A stretch of DNA of 64,000 nt from Artemia franciscana (taxonomy: Eukaryota; Arthropoda; Branchiopoda; Anostraca; Artemiidae): contig NC_088872.1 of NCBI RefSeq assembly GCF_032884065.1, positions 682,001 to 746,000 of the forward strand, written 5' to 3'. Position numbers and translations under genes: made by a program. The notes beneath the pieces are model-generated. The model searched no databases. It saw only the letters and a program-made list of their open reading frames with translations, and was not told the DNA's origin. Below are positions 1-10,727 of this stretch, one piece after another; positions within the stretch are counted from its first letter, which is position 1, and each line of letters opens with the position of its first letter.

Positions 1-130
1 TTTTCTCCTTCAGCATACAAATCAAATTCTTTTGATATATGTATAATATCAAAATTCCATTTTTTAGAGTTTTGGTCACTATTGAGCCGGGTCGCTCCTT
101 ACTTACAGTTCGTCACCTTGAACTGTTTGA
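1..130 (-). mobile_element. FBH element, terminal fragment
   Basis: This is the hairpin-end terminus of the FBH family in reverse orientation, ending TTTGA at 126-130 like other minus copies (12435, 38205, 52424). The GAGCCGGGTCGCTCCTTAC block is intact, but the terminal hairpin carries substitutions. It is cut by the window edge, so the full length is unknown. An A-run follows the terminus. Confidence 0.8.
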
Positions 131-1009
131 AAAAAAAAAACATAAAAGCATTAGAGGTTGTGAAGCACAACTTAGTTTGGATAACTACTGACAAATTCAA
201 AATATAAAGATGAAATAAAATATGACGACTCCAACAATAGTAAGTCAATTGAATTCATACTACTAATAAAAAAGGAGAAAAAAGGTATAGACTTGTAACA
301 TGTTCTTAGTTATGTTTTGCAGTATTTCAGGACTCTTTACTAAGCACAATTTTGTTTCCTTTTTAAGTTTCAATTAAACACTGTGAATTTTACAACAGTA
401 GCTCCGACCTAGTAAGGATTGCACTAATTGGGAGCCAAACTCTTAAGAATACGATTATGTTAAATTTGGAAGTTTCAGTTCAGATGCACTTACATTCGTT
501 CTTTTTCAACCTGAAGCCTGACGGTATCCACTCCAATTCAACGTCTGGTGGTTTCTCACACAGTTAGTTTCAGACAATTAGTTCTCAATCCAGAGGCTTT
601 AGAGGTTTCTATGCCCAACGGTTTCTATGCCCAACGGCAACCCTAATACTCTCTATTTGAAGCCGAAAAAACCGATCCCTTGTGGCAAAAGATGTGGAAT
701 GCTACCGTTCAAACCCTGCTAGGAAATTGTCGATGGATTTCACCAATGGACACATTTGAACTTTGAAATGCTACTATTATTTTGTCTTAGAAGCGGTACA
801 TTTTTGTTGTTTCCAAGGTTTTGAGGCTCACGGACTCGACCCTCAAATCTGGGACTGTCGTTAATTTTATAGGGTATAGGCTACAATCACCTTATATATG
901 GTAAATGCCAACACACCTGTAGAAAAGAAGTGACACGCCTACACGCCTGTAGAAACTTTTCGGTAGAAAAAAGGGCAAAAATACACCAATTACAATTTCT
1001 GATCTCACA
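131..1009. other. no gene seen; short tandem duplication
   Basis: I see no coding exon or known element here. A 16-bp unit (GGTTTCTATGCCCAAC) is repeated twice in tandem at 604-635. Around 900-965 there are imperfect repeats of a CCTGTAGAAA-type motif. The rest is AT-rich unique-looking sequence. Confidence 0.5.
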
Positions 1010-2035
1010 AATTGACTTGATAACAGTCATTTCCCGATTCGACCATCTGGTGGGGGGCTGGAGGGAGAGGAAAAATTGAAAAATAAGGTATTTTTAACTT
1101 ATGAATTTGTGATCGGATCTTAATGAAATTCAATATTTTGAAGGATCTGGTGTCTCAGAGCTTTTATTTAAATCCCGGCTGTATCCAATGATATTGGGGG
1201 AAGTTGGAAGGGGAAACGGGAAATCTTAGAACGCTTAGAGTAGAGAGGTCGGGATTAAAATTGGTGGGAAGAATAAGCAAAAGTCCTAGATACGTGATTG
1301 ACATATCTAGAGTGAATCCACTCTCTTTGGGGGAGTAGGGGAAGAGTTAATTCGGAAAAATTGGAAAAAATGAGGTATTTTTAACTTACGAACGGGTGAC
1401 CGGATCTTGATGAAATTTGATATTTAGAAAAAACTTAACTCTTATTTCAAATCCCGACCAGATCTGGTGACACTGGGGGGAATTGGAGGGGGAAATCAGA
1501 AATCGTGGAAAACGCCTAGAGTGGAGGGATCAGGATGAAATTTGGTGGGTAGAATAAGCAAATGTCGTAGATACGTGATTGACGTAACCGGAATGGATTC
1601 GCTCTCTTTGGGGGAGTTAGGGAGGTCCAGTGCTTTGACGAGTGTTGTGCTTCTGGACGTGCCAGAACGATGAAAATTGGTAGGCGGGTCAGAGACCTGT
1701 ACAAATTGACTTGATAAAGTTGTTTTCCCCGGTTCGATTATCCGGGGGGCTGAAGGAAGAGGAAAAGTGAGAAAAAATGAGGTTTTTTTAACTTACGAGT
1801 GGGTGATCGGATCTTAATGAATTTTTATATTTAGAAGGACCTCGTGTCTCAGACCTCTTATTTTAAATCCCGACCGGTATTAAGCCTTTGATTTTCTTTT
1901 TAAATCAATTTATAATTCTTGGAATTTTGCTGCAGCTCATTCCGTATGAGCTCTTGGCTCTTGGTTCTTCCAACCTCGTCACAAGTGCCATATGAGCTCT
2001 TAGCTCTTGTTTAGTTGGCTCTGGTCATGGCTGTC
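1010..2035 (-). repeat. 290-bp-type tandem repeat, copy 1
   Basis: About three degenerate units of a repeat whose plus-oriented copy lies at 56020-58400. Shared landmarks, read on the minus strand, are the CCAAGTTTCAT..., GCGTTTTCC, GTCGGGATTTAAAATAAGAGCTC and ATTTCATTAAGATCCGATCACCC blocks. The outer module with paired TGAGCTCTTGGCTC-like motifs (1940-2035) also matches the left part of copy 2. No coding capacity is evident. The mechanism of spread is unknown. Confidence 0.75.
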
Positions 2036-5000
2036 ACCCTAATAAAACTTTACTTGATATATTAAAAAGCCAACTTGCATGGTTAAACTAGAAGAACATG
2101 TGTTAAATCTAGTAAAATTAATTCATCCAAGGTAAAATTCTTAGTCTAGTAATCTAGTGAGCTTGAAATTTACTTCGAATTTGTAAGAACTAATCTTCTC
2201 GCCTGTTTGTTTCTTGCCTTCTTACCATAAAACTGACCAGTCAAACGATAAGAATTAGGTAGACTTTTACTAAGAATAGGGTAGACTTTTCTACCGTAGA
2301 AAAGTTCAGTTGCAGTTTCGACTTCAGCATTTAGAGTCCAAACACTTGCTGTTGACTGTCCCTAGTTATAACTAGTACCATTAATAATTTTACGGAATCT
2401 TAATTTTAAATTTCATTATGTTCCTAGCTGGAAAAAAGTACACTGAAATTTATTTAAAATTTTAGTTGAAATTTATTATTACTAAAATTATTTATTTGTT
2501 AAAGAACAAAAAAAAAAGAAAAAAGATAAGAGGGATGAATGTATGCAATTTATTTTTATTTAGACACAACGCCAACATCTTTTAGAGCAAAGACAATCTG
2601 CACTGAAAAACTGCTTTCAAACAAAAAAAAGGACGTCTCACGTCGCACCTTGGCGAAGTAAGATATGAAGACAACTTATTTCCATTTTGGGTGCCACATG
2701 CGTATCACGGTAATAGGCGCCATAGGTACGCTTTTGTAACATCTTATAAAATTGAATTCAATCTAGTAAATTGTTTCACCAAAATTTTGTAAAAATTAAT
2801 ATTTTGAGCAGAAATGCTGGCTCTGGCTATTTTTTTCTTGTCTCGCTCTACCGTTATTAAAATAAATTGGTGTCAAACAACAGTTGTTGTAAGTTAACAA
2901 TGCTTTTTACATTTTTTTTTAGTTTAGTTTTTTTTATACTATAATCACATATTATTTAGAACTGTTATGAGGTTGTCATTTGGGTATAATATAACTCTTC
3001 CTACAAAGACCAGAATTGGTTAATCCTGCCAACCATCTCTTCCTCGTACCTTCGATATGCTCGGAAAAAAATTTGTTATAGGATTTAAAATTTCAGGAAT
3101 AAAAATATTGCACCTTTCCTTTATTGTGATTTTTGAGATTCTAAGCTCTTTGTGAAAATATATTACCTTGTTCAAATTAAGAAAGACAGGCACATAAATT
3201 CACAAAAATGTAATGGAAGAGGGGCAAAATGCATTTTTGTAAACCAAGGGGTAAGATTATGCTATTTTTCGATTTTTTTTTTTCATGAAAATACAGTGTT
3301 TCAATAAAAAATGTTGAAAAAGGGTATTTCCTAAATCTAGAGGGGTATTTCTCCCCCTCCCCTTCCCCGCAACTGGTGCACCTGAAGAAAGAATCGGGCC
3401 TTTAAACCTGTCATATTAGGACCTTCGTCGTGTTTTAAACCTTTGAAATTAGGAATGAGTAAAAGAAAGAGCTAAAAAAAATTATTATTTTTTAAAGGCC
3501 TTAAAGAACAAATGCCTAAAATTACTTAGGTTGTTTTTTGTACAGTAGCACCAAAAGTCAAATTATCTTCCCCAGGCCTCGAATTAACTGTCTACCACCC
3601 CCAACCCTATCAAACAGAATTTCATGGAGAAGGTTTTTACCTAGTAAAAAAAGACTCAGATGCTAACAAAAAAGCACTACAAGCGAAATATAAACATTTT
3701 CATGCACATAGAAATGTTCCCCATATGTGTAATTACACAGAATATAACGGTTAAAAGGAAAAACAAATATGATAAAGCATGTTTCCTTATATTTTTTTTC
3801 CTCCGTTTTTATTGCTTCTATGCATGATGGGTTTTCAAATTGATAGATCAGATTCTGATATGATGTAAATCTTCCTAAAAGACTAAAAGTCGCAACAGAC
3901 CACCTCTTTATCATAACTACGCAAAGGAAAAACCAAATTAGCTTGGACTTCATCAAATTCCAAAAAAGGGAAAACTCTCCAGAGATCCAAGTTTACCTAA
4001 TTTTCAAAAAAGAATTCAAGGCTTAAGACCCAATTTCTAGCATATCAAGATTTTTCATGATTAAATTCACTTAATCAGAAACTCTACGATAAAGCCTCTT
4101 TCAATCCAATTTCTTTTGTATAATTATCCGATCATAAGATGCTTTTTTCCCAAAGATAATAGCATTTTTCCTTCGCATTGTATAACCAAATCCTTTTGGT
4201 GGAGAGTTGTGTTGCCGGTGATACAGAAATTACTTTAAATTGAAAAATTGAGTGAGTCGCGCTTTCTTTCTAAAAGAATTGAATTAATTATTGAATTTTC
4301 CTAGAGCTTCATTAAGTGAAAATGATAGCTAATAAGAATATCAGTCTTTTTGCCTCAGGCAGTTGGGCCACAATTTCTGGTTATAGATGGTAGATATTGG
4401 ATATTCAAGTAAGTATCAAATAATATCGATAGTGGCTATAACGAGAGGGCAATATTATTTGGGCAAATTTTTAAATTGGTGGTATTTTAGCAGCAAAGGA
4501 GTTGATTGACTCCAAACTCTGCAGCTGAATTTAATATTGAAACGTTCTTCAACCACTGCTTCCAAATTTTACACTCTCAGAATAAGTGGGCCCCTCTTAA
4601 AAAAAATCATTTAGAAAAAACAAAGTAGTCTCAAAACAAGAGGAAATTCCTTCGCCTTAAGGCACCAAGTAGAGAACGCACTGAACAGAACTGAACACTG
4701 AACTGAAGGAAACACTGAACAGGACGCAACTAAACTGAAGGAACCACTGAACAGGACGCAACTGATGAGCCAAAAGTGACGAAAGAAAGAGTTAATACCG
4801 AGCTCTCAGCCACCATTTTCGGGCGATATGTGACAGTTTATAAGTGGTCACGGAATTCCTACGTTTTCTTAAAATCACATTTCTGTGAATGGGAAGCGGG
4901 GCGGCAGAGTGCATCCGGGACTTCGACGATCAATCACATCAGTACAGTTTTTGCTAGGAAAAGAATCAGTCAGTGATATTCCTTTGCCCCCTGGCATTGT

Positions 5001-5137
5001 ATGGCCCTAGACCCAGGCTTAGTCGGCCTATTGATAAATCCGAGCCTGACCGGACGGCATAAATTAAATCTGATTGTTTAAATCGGTTAAGTGGAAATTC
5101 AAAAAACCATATACATCTTTAAAAATCCAAAAAAATC
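2036..5137. other. no gene recognised
   Basis: About 3.1 kb of AT-rich sequence without a supportable exon. The longest open frame (minus, 3956-3663, 97 codons) has a hydrophobic start but no recognisable domain, splice context or homologue, and is probably chance. A small hairpin (CTTTTCTACCGTAGAAAAG) lies near 2285-2305. Confidence 0.4.
4701..4764. repeat. 32-bp tandem duplication
   Basis: Two near-identical 32-bp units, each with AACTGAAGGAA followed by CACTGAACAGGACGCAACT. Shorter CTGAACA repeats precede them, so this looks like a small expanding minisatellite. Confidence 0.8.
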
Positions 5138-5426
5138 GGAAATTTGTTATAACAAACTGTAAGTAAGCAACGACCTGGCTCAAAAGTAACCGAAACTCTA
5201 GAAAACGGAAGTTTGATACCTATAGATGCATCAAAAGAATTGAATTTTTATGCTGATTTCAAATATATAAGTTTCAACAAGTTTAGTGCCGAAAGTATCG
5301 AGCCTGAGAAAATTTACCTTATTTTTGAAAAAAAGAGTTAACACCCCCTGAAATTCAGGATCTTAATGAAAATCACACCATCAGATTCAGCTTATCAGAG
5401 AACACTACTGTAGAGGTTTCAAGCTA

Positions 5427-5428
<2 letters not shown>

Positions 5429-5479
<51 letters not shown>
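5429..5479 (+). repeat. 51-nt poly(A) run
   Basis: An uninterrupted run of 51 A abuts the SINE copy that lies in minus orientation. On the element strand it is a T51 run at the SINE 3' end, where copy 2 has only T7. It looks like slippage expansion of a terminal T tract. Assembly length error is possible. Confidence 0.85.
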
Positions 5480-5481
<2 letters not shown>

Positions 5482-5788
5482 TAAAGGATACGGCATTAGA
5501 CTTTACAGTCCCTACCGGCGGTGCTGATCTCCGTTTCTTGGCCCTTCAGCCAGGAAGTGCAATGGGGGTTGGGGGCCAACCATCCTGTGCTTTCGCACAC
5601 CCTTCCTGTTTACCTTCCCCAGATTTCTCCAGGTACCCATTTAAAGCTGGGTCGACTCTGGCTAAGCTTACATAGTCACGCCACTGACTCCCGTCCCAAA
5701 CCGAACAATTGGGTACACTGGTATTCGAACCCGCGTCCTTTCAGACAAAGGATCCCAAATCCAGCGCACCAACCGACTCGGCTGGGAT
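5480..5788 (-). mobile_element. tRNA-derived SINE, copy 1
   Basis: A ~310-bp element, near-identical in layout to 25579-25894 but on the opposite strand. On the minus strand it begins with a tRNA-like head: the A-box-like GGTTGGTGCGCTGG, then the B-box-like GGGTTCGAATACC. A body follows containing TACCTGGAGAAATCTGGGGA, and the end is a pyrimidine/T tract. Two copies with the same ends in unrelated flanks support a mobile SINE. The parental tRNA is not certain. It is inserted within a degraded FBH copy. Confidence 0.8.
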
Positions 5789-5965
5789 ATCTATAATTAA
5801 ATAAAAAAAAAGTTTTTTAACTGAAAGTAAGGAGCGACATTAAAACTTAAAACGAACGAAAATTACCCCGTATATGATAGGGGCTGTTCCCTCTTCAACG
5901 CCCTGGTCTTTGCGCTAAAGTTAGACTCTTTCTCTCAACTCTACTTTTTAAAACAGTATAAACTT

Positions 5966-6621
5966 TAGATAGATTTTAAAGAAAGTGTTAGATCCGGAAA
6001 AGTATCAGATCCCGTGCACCATCCCTTGGCAAGCAATTGGGATCGTGACAAAGCAGATAAGGTTTAAAAAGGGCGAGAAACACCTCACCACTCATCAGTC
6101 TCAACTCATGTCAGAAGCGTAAAATATCAGTCTTATCAAAGGTGAAAAGAAACCAAAAGGAAAAAATGTACGATCGAGAAAAGCTTTCTTTTCCTAGAAA
6201 AAGCATATTTACCACATAAGGAAACTCACCCTTCGGTCACCTAATCTCTAAATCTTTTCAATGTCGAAAATATTGATGTGAGCGCAAAATATGATTACTA
6301 TGAGCTGTTTCACAGGCAACAATCACTTTCTGAAAAAACAAATTTAAAATTTATTCCAGTGAAGATTATTTCATAGATTTGACTTCCACATTTATAGACT
6401 AGCATCTGATTGTCAAAAAATCTAACAAAGAAAAATATAGTGCAGCCGAGGGGTTATCCTATGAAAAATGAGTACAATACAATTTTTTAGACATATGAGT
6501 ATCTACGTAAATAGAACGATGGTAAGCACAACCAATAATCTTTCAAATTATGCAAGTTATGTACAGCTCATGTTGATGACTCCAATTCCTATAAGCTGTT
6601 GAGAGATTTTGCTATTGCATA
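5966..6621. other. no gene seen
   Basis: Spacer between two FBH copies. No exon, domain or repeat family was recognised. Confidence 0.4.
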
Positions 6622-7468
6622 TCAAACAGTTCGTGGTAACGAACTGTAGTAAGGAGCGATCCGGCTCAATAGGAACCAAAACTCTAAAAAATTAAATTTT
6701 GATATCAATAGCTACATCAAAAGAATCGCATTTTTATGCTGATTTTAAATATATAAGTTTCATCAAGTTTAGTCTTAGTCATCAAAAGTTACGAGCCTGA
6801 GAAAATTTGCCTTATTTAGGAAAATAGGGGGAAACAGCCCCTAAAAGTCGTAGGATCTTAACGAAAATGACACCATCAGATTCAGCGTATCAGAGAACCC
6901 TACTGTAGAAGTTTCAAGCTCCTATCTACAAAAATGTGGAATTTTGCATTTTTTGACAGAAGACAAATCACGGGTGCGTGTTTATTTGTTTGTTTTTTTT
7001 TTGTTTTTTTTTTTTGTTTTTTTTTTTTTTCCCAGGGGTCATCGTATCGACCAAGTGGTCCTAGAATGTCGCAAGAGGGCTCATTCTAACGGAAATGAAA
7101 AGTTCTAGTGCCCTTTTTAAGTGACCAAAAAAATTGGAGGGCATCTAGGCCCCCTCCCACGCTCATTTTTTTCCCAAAGTCAACGGATCAAAATTTTGAG
7201 ATAGCCATTTTGTTTAGCATAGTCGAAAATCATAATAACTATGTTTTTGGGGATGACTTACTCCCCCACAGTCCCTGGGGGAGGGGTTGCAAGTTACAAA
7301 CTTCAACCAGTGTTAACATATAATAATGGTTATTGGGAAGTGTACAGACGTTTTCAGGGGGATTTTTTTTGGTTTTGGGGGTAGGCTTGAGGGAGGGGTC
7401 TATGTGGGAGGATCTTTCCTTGGAGAAATATGCCATGGGGGAAAAAATTCAATGAAAAGGGCGCAGGA
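6622..7468 (+). mobile_element. FBH element, 3'-truncated
   Basis: Starts with the canonical TCAAACAG and the perfect terminal hairpin ACAGTTCGT-GGTA-ACGAACTGT. It follows the consensus to the GAAAAGGGCGCAGGA block, then stops. The second module and the fold-back end are missing. A 334-bp unrelated spacer separates it from the next copy. Confidence 0.85.
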
Positions 7469-7802
7469 CGAATGTGGTCACGTTAGAAAAAAACGTCAAA
7501 TTAAGAGCTTAACATACAATGCTGGGTGTTCCGAGCCTCTCTATTATGGAGTATAATTTGAAAATAACACAACTATACGAGCAATAAAGCATATATACCA
7601 CAACCATAACTCAACTAACGAAAGAACTGCTAAGAGATAACACAACTATAAAGCGAAAACAGGTGAAAACTAACGGGAAAATAAACGAACTAAGAGGTGG
7701 AAGGGGCCCAGAGAAAAAATATAATCCTTTTTCAATTTTGAGCCTAACTTCCGCAAAGGAGTAATAATGTCAGAAGCCCCGAAATACCGAATTATTTTCT
7801 TT
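7469..7802. other. no gene seen
   Basis: 334-bp spacer between a truncated and a full FBH copy. No recognised feature. Confidence 0.4.
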
Positions 7803-8750
7803 TCAAACAGTCCGTGGTAAGGAACTGTAGTAAGGGGCGACCCGGCTCAATAGTAAACGAAATTCTAAAAAACAGAATTTTGATGCTAAAAGATACATCA
7901 AAAGAATCGAATTTTTACGCTGATTCTAAATATATAAGTATAAATTAATTTAGTCTTTGTCATCAAAAGTTACGAGCCTGAGAAAATTTATCCTATTTTG
8001 GAAAAAAGGGGGAAACATCCCCTAAAAGTCATAGAATCTTAACGAAAATCACACAATCACATTCGGTATATCAGAGAACTCTATAGCAAAAATTTCAAGC
8101 TCCTATCTAAAAAATGTGGAATTTTGTATTTCTTGCCAGAAGACAAATCACGGGTGCGTGTTTATTTGTTTTTTTTTTTTTTTTTTTTTCCCAGGGGTCA
8201 TCTTATCGACCAAGTGGTCCTAGAATGTCTCGAGAGGGCTCATTCTAACGGAAATGAAAAGTTCTAGTGTCCTTTTTAAATGACCAAAAAAATTGGAGGG
8301 CATCTAGGCCCCCTCCCACGCTCATTTTTTTCCAAAAGTCAACGGATTAAAATTTTAAGATATCCATTTTGCTCAGCATAGTCGAAAACCATAATAACTA
8401 TGTCTTTGGGAATGACTTACTCCCCCACAATCCCTGAGGGAGGGGCTGCAAGTTACAAACTTTGACCAATGTTTACATATAGTAATGGTTATTGGGAAGT
8501 GTACAGACGTTTTCATGGGGATTTTTTGGTTTGGAGGGTGGGGTTGATGGGAGAGGGCTTTGTGGGAGGATCTTTCCTTTGAGGAATATGTCATGGGGGA
8601 AGAAAAATTCAATGAAAAGGGCGCAGGATTTTCTAGCATTTACTATAAAAAAACAATGAAAAAATAAACATGAAAACGTTTTTTCAAATGAAAGTAAGGA
8701 ATAGCATTGAAATTTAAAACGAACAGAGATTATTACGTATATGAGGGGTT

Positions 8751-8828
8751 CTAAAAATACTTTAGCATAAAGAGCGAGGTATTTAGGAGGAGATAAATAC
8801 CTCGCTCTTTATGCTAAAGTATTTTTAG
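8751..8828. repeat. internal 35-bp perfect hairpin of FBH
   Basis: Arms 8751-8785 and 8794-8828 are exact reverse complements with an 8-nt loop (GGAGGAGA). The stem includes the CTTTAGCATAAAGAGCGAGG motif that is also part of the large terminal fold-back. Related hairpins recur in the copies near 19.9, 24.75 and 37.2 kb. The copy at 10728-12435 lacks the second arm. Confidence 0.9.
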
Positions 8829-9246
8829 TAATTTCAACTATTTATTCTACGGCCTTTTTGATTCAGGGGTCGTTCTTAAAGAATTGGGACAAAACTTACG
8901 ATTTAGTGTAAAGAGCGAGGTATTAACGAGGGTACAAACCCCCTCGTACACATAATAAAAATATAAGAATATAAAAGTTTGTTACGTAAGTTAATTCTTA
9001 AATTGCGTATATTTTTTACTAATAAAAACGTTCGTTGAATATTAAAAGTTCTAGTAGCCTTTTTAAGTAACCGAAAAATTGGAGGGCAGCTAGGCCTCCT
9101 TCCCCACCCCTTATTTCTCAAAATCGTCTGATCAAAACTAAGAGAAAGCCATTTAGCCAAAAAAAAATTAATATACTAATTTCATTTCAATAATTTATGT
9201 GCGGAGAGCCAAAATCAAACATGCATTAATTCAAAAACGTTCAGAA

Positions 9247-9547
9247 ATTAAATAAAAAAAAACAAGTTTTTTTAACTGAAAGTAAGGAGCGACATTAAAA
9301 CTTAAAACGAACAGAAATTACTCCGTATATGAAATGGGTTGTCCCCTCCGCAGTCCCTTGCTCTTTACGCTAAAGTTTGACTCTTTGCCAAAATTCTGAT
9401 TTTTAAAACAGTTAAAAACTTTAGCGTAAAGAGCGTGGGACTGCGGAGGGGACAACCCATTTCATATACGGAGTAATTTCTGTTCGTTTTAAGTTTTAAT
9501 GTCGCTCCTTACTTTCAGTTAAAAAAACTTGTTTTTTTTTATTTAAT
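9247..9547. repeat. terminal fold-back of FBH
   Basis: Near-perfect inverted repeat with arms 9247-9378 and 9416-9547 (about 132 bp each) and a ~37-nt spacer. Arms read ATTAAATAAAA..., AGTAAGGAGCGACATT, AACTTAAAACGAACAGAAA, CTTTACGCTAAAG. The mirror sits at 10728-11030, 20390-20680, 25234-25526 and 36464-36760. Loop sequences are similar between copies, so this is an inherited structure rather than independent inversions. Confidence 0.95.
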
Positions 9548-9559
9548 AAACATAAAAGG

Positions 9560-10345
9560 GACACTGATACCAGCAATATGCTCAGAGATGCGACAACTAA
9601 AGGTTTACACTTGGTTGGGAAAATATATCCTGAGATATTTAATGTACCTCAATGGTTGCCTCCCAATATTAAGATTGATAAAAAGCTACAACCTGCTCTG
9701 TCCAATTTTATTTTTCAAAAAGCACTTGGCACTACACCAGATGTAATCCAGCTCAACAATACTTCATGTAGAAAAACAGCAAGTTAAGAGTTCTGTTACT
9801 TTGACAATTGAGAAATTAAGAGCTAGTGGAAATAATATCAAACTCCTCCTTCCGTATACAATCACGAATCAACATCATATTGATACGGGTAGACCTACCT
9901 ACACCGATTCGTCATTTATCGATGGTGAAATCCCTTCAAAACTTGCATTGGCTTTTGCAAAAAGTGTCAGTGCCATAGGATAATGGACAAACCTTCGACA
10001 TAAATTTAAAATGTTTGGACTTTCATCTCTTGAATGTAAAGTAAATGGAGCTCTACTCTACATTTTATCTTTTGATAAATCCTACAGGACCCTAGATAAA
10101 TTGACAATGCAATTCCTAGATCGATTTTCTCAACTATTTGAAAATGGTATAACCGAAGAAATGTTTGCAAAAACTCATGGTATCAGATTTGTCCAGTACT
10201 CAAGATATGAGTATTGTAGGATAGGGTATAGTGCGTTTAGAGTGTACCTTTACTGAACCATTGGAGGAGAATAAAGCATTAATCTTGGTAAATAAATTTG
10301 AAACCTATTGGGATATTACCCCTTATGACAGTTTTCTATTATACT
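9560..10345 (+). pseudogene. decayed Polinton/Maverick-type major capsid protein
   Basis: Plus-strand coding remnant in at least two frames. The first frame (to ~9770) contains LVGKIYPEIFN and WLPPNIKI; the second (from ~9760) contains SVTLTIEKL, GEIPSKLALAF and FGLSSLECKVNG; a later stretch has RLECTFTEPLEENKA. Order and spacing resemble the double-jelly-roll capsid protein of Polinton-like elements and related dsDNA viruses, as recalled for that family: a G-x-hydrophobic-H/Y-x-D/E-hydrophobic-F-N block, S-V-x-L, a G-Q/E-(I/L)-P-x-R/K-hydrophobic stretch and the late F-x-x-x-L strand. Breaks: a frameshift near 9760, a stop near 9983 and another frameshift near 10210-10230. It could not make a full capsid. 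It lies between two inverted FBH copies. No other Polinton genes or terminal repeats are visible. Family assignment is inference. Confidence 0.5.
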
Positions 10346-10352
10346 TGGCACC

Positions 10353-10676
10353 ATGACCATAAATCAAATAATCAGTGAATTCTATTTGGAACCTTACATG
10401 CTCAAATACAAATCCTATTGCATATCCTCGGATTTCCTCGACCATATTCAAAGTGTTAACAATATCCGTATCATTAACAGTAGCCCGTTAACTATAAAGA
10501 CCATATACTTTCTACCTACAATTAAAAACTTTCTTGAGCAAAGTGGAAATCTATTATTCAAAATCGGAAGCAAGGACAAGATTTATCAACCAAAACCTGT
10601 GGTTTTCATGAACTACTATATTTTATTTTTTTATGTCGTGGATATACTTACAGTGAATTTCTCAATATTTATGTAG
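10353..10676 (+). other. unrecognised open frame next to the capsid remnant
   Basis: 107 codons starting just after the capsid remnant. No domain is recognisable; isoleucine/tyrosine-rich composition with a hydrophobic C-terminal third (near YYILFFYVVDILTVNF) that could be a membrane segment. It may be the decayed next gene of the same element or chance in AT-rich DNA. The right edge touches the next FBH copy. Confidence 0.2.
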
Positions 10677-10727
10677 AAAATCCTCATCTGAATGGCTTTC
10701 TAGTTGAAAATACTCTTTCCTACCTGT

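Larger units (their letters stand above)
5138..5965 (+). mobile_element. FBH element, degraded, interrupted by a SINE
   Basis: The left part (5138-5428) matches the first ~290 bp of FBH from a decayed terminal hairpin to the TCAAGCT block. The right part (5790-5965) is a single arm of the terminal fold-back and lacks the second arm. The ~1 kb of FBH body normally between them is absent, and a minus-strand SINE sits at the junction. So the copy has both a deletion and an insertion, and is probably older than the full-length copies. Confidence 0.7.
7803..9547 (+). mobile_element. FBH element, full length
   Basis: A 1745-bp non-coding repeat, also complete at 10728-12435, 18938-20680, 23793-25526 and 36464-38205. 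Order of parts: TCAAACAG plus a 9-bp-stem hairpin (slightly mutated here); a block containing AGTAAGGAGCGACCCGGCTC; module 1 with an AGTTCTAGTGNCCTTTTTAA to TAGGCCCCCTCCCACGCTCA region; a perfect 35-bp-stem hairpin; module 2, a diverged version of module 1 offset by ~787 bp; and a terminal fold-back ending ATTTAAT. AGTAAGGAGCGAC occurs near both ends, inverted at the far end. No transposase or RT frame exists, so it should be mobilised in trans. The hairpin end and lack of an obvious target duplication recall Helitron-like elements; the fold-back recalls fold-back transposons. Class unresolved. Confidence 0.85.

Noticed and set aside
7108..7323. A 71-codon frame beginning MPFLSDQKNWRASRPPP that recurs in several FBH copies (also 19404, minus 37726, minus 51937)
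   Set aside because: The frame is repeated only because the DNA is repeated; it is lost or shifted in other full copies, has no domain and no codon-biased conservation that I can see.
7803..9547. Calling FBH a Helitron outright
   Set aside because: It starts with TC and has an end hairpin, but the hairpin is at the TC end, the far end is ATTTAAT rather than CTRR, and no Rep/helicase is present; left unclassified.
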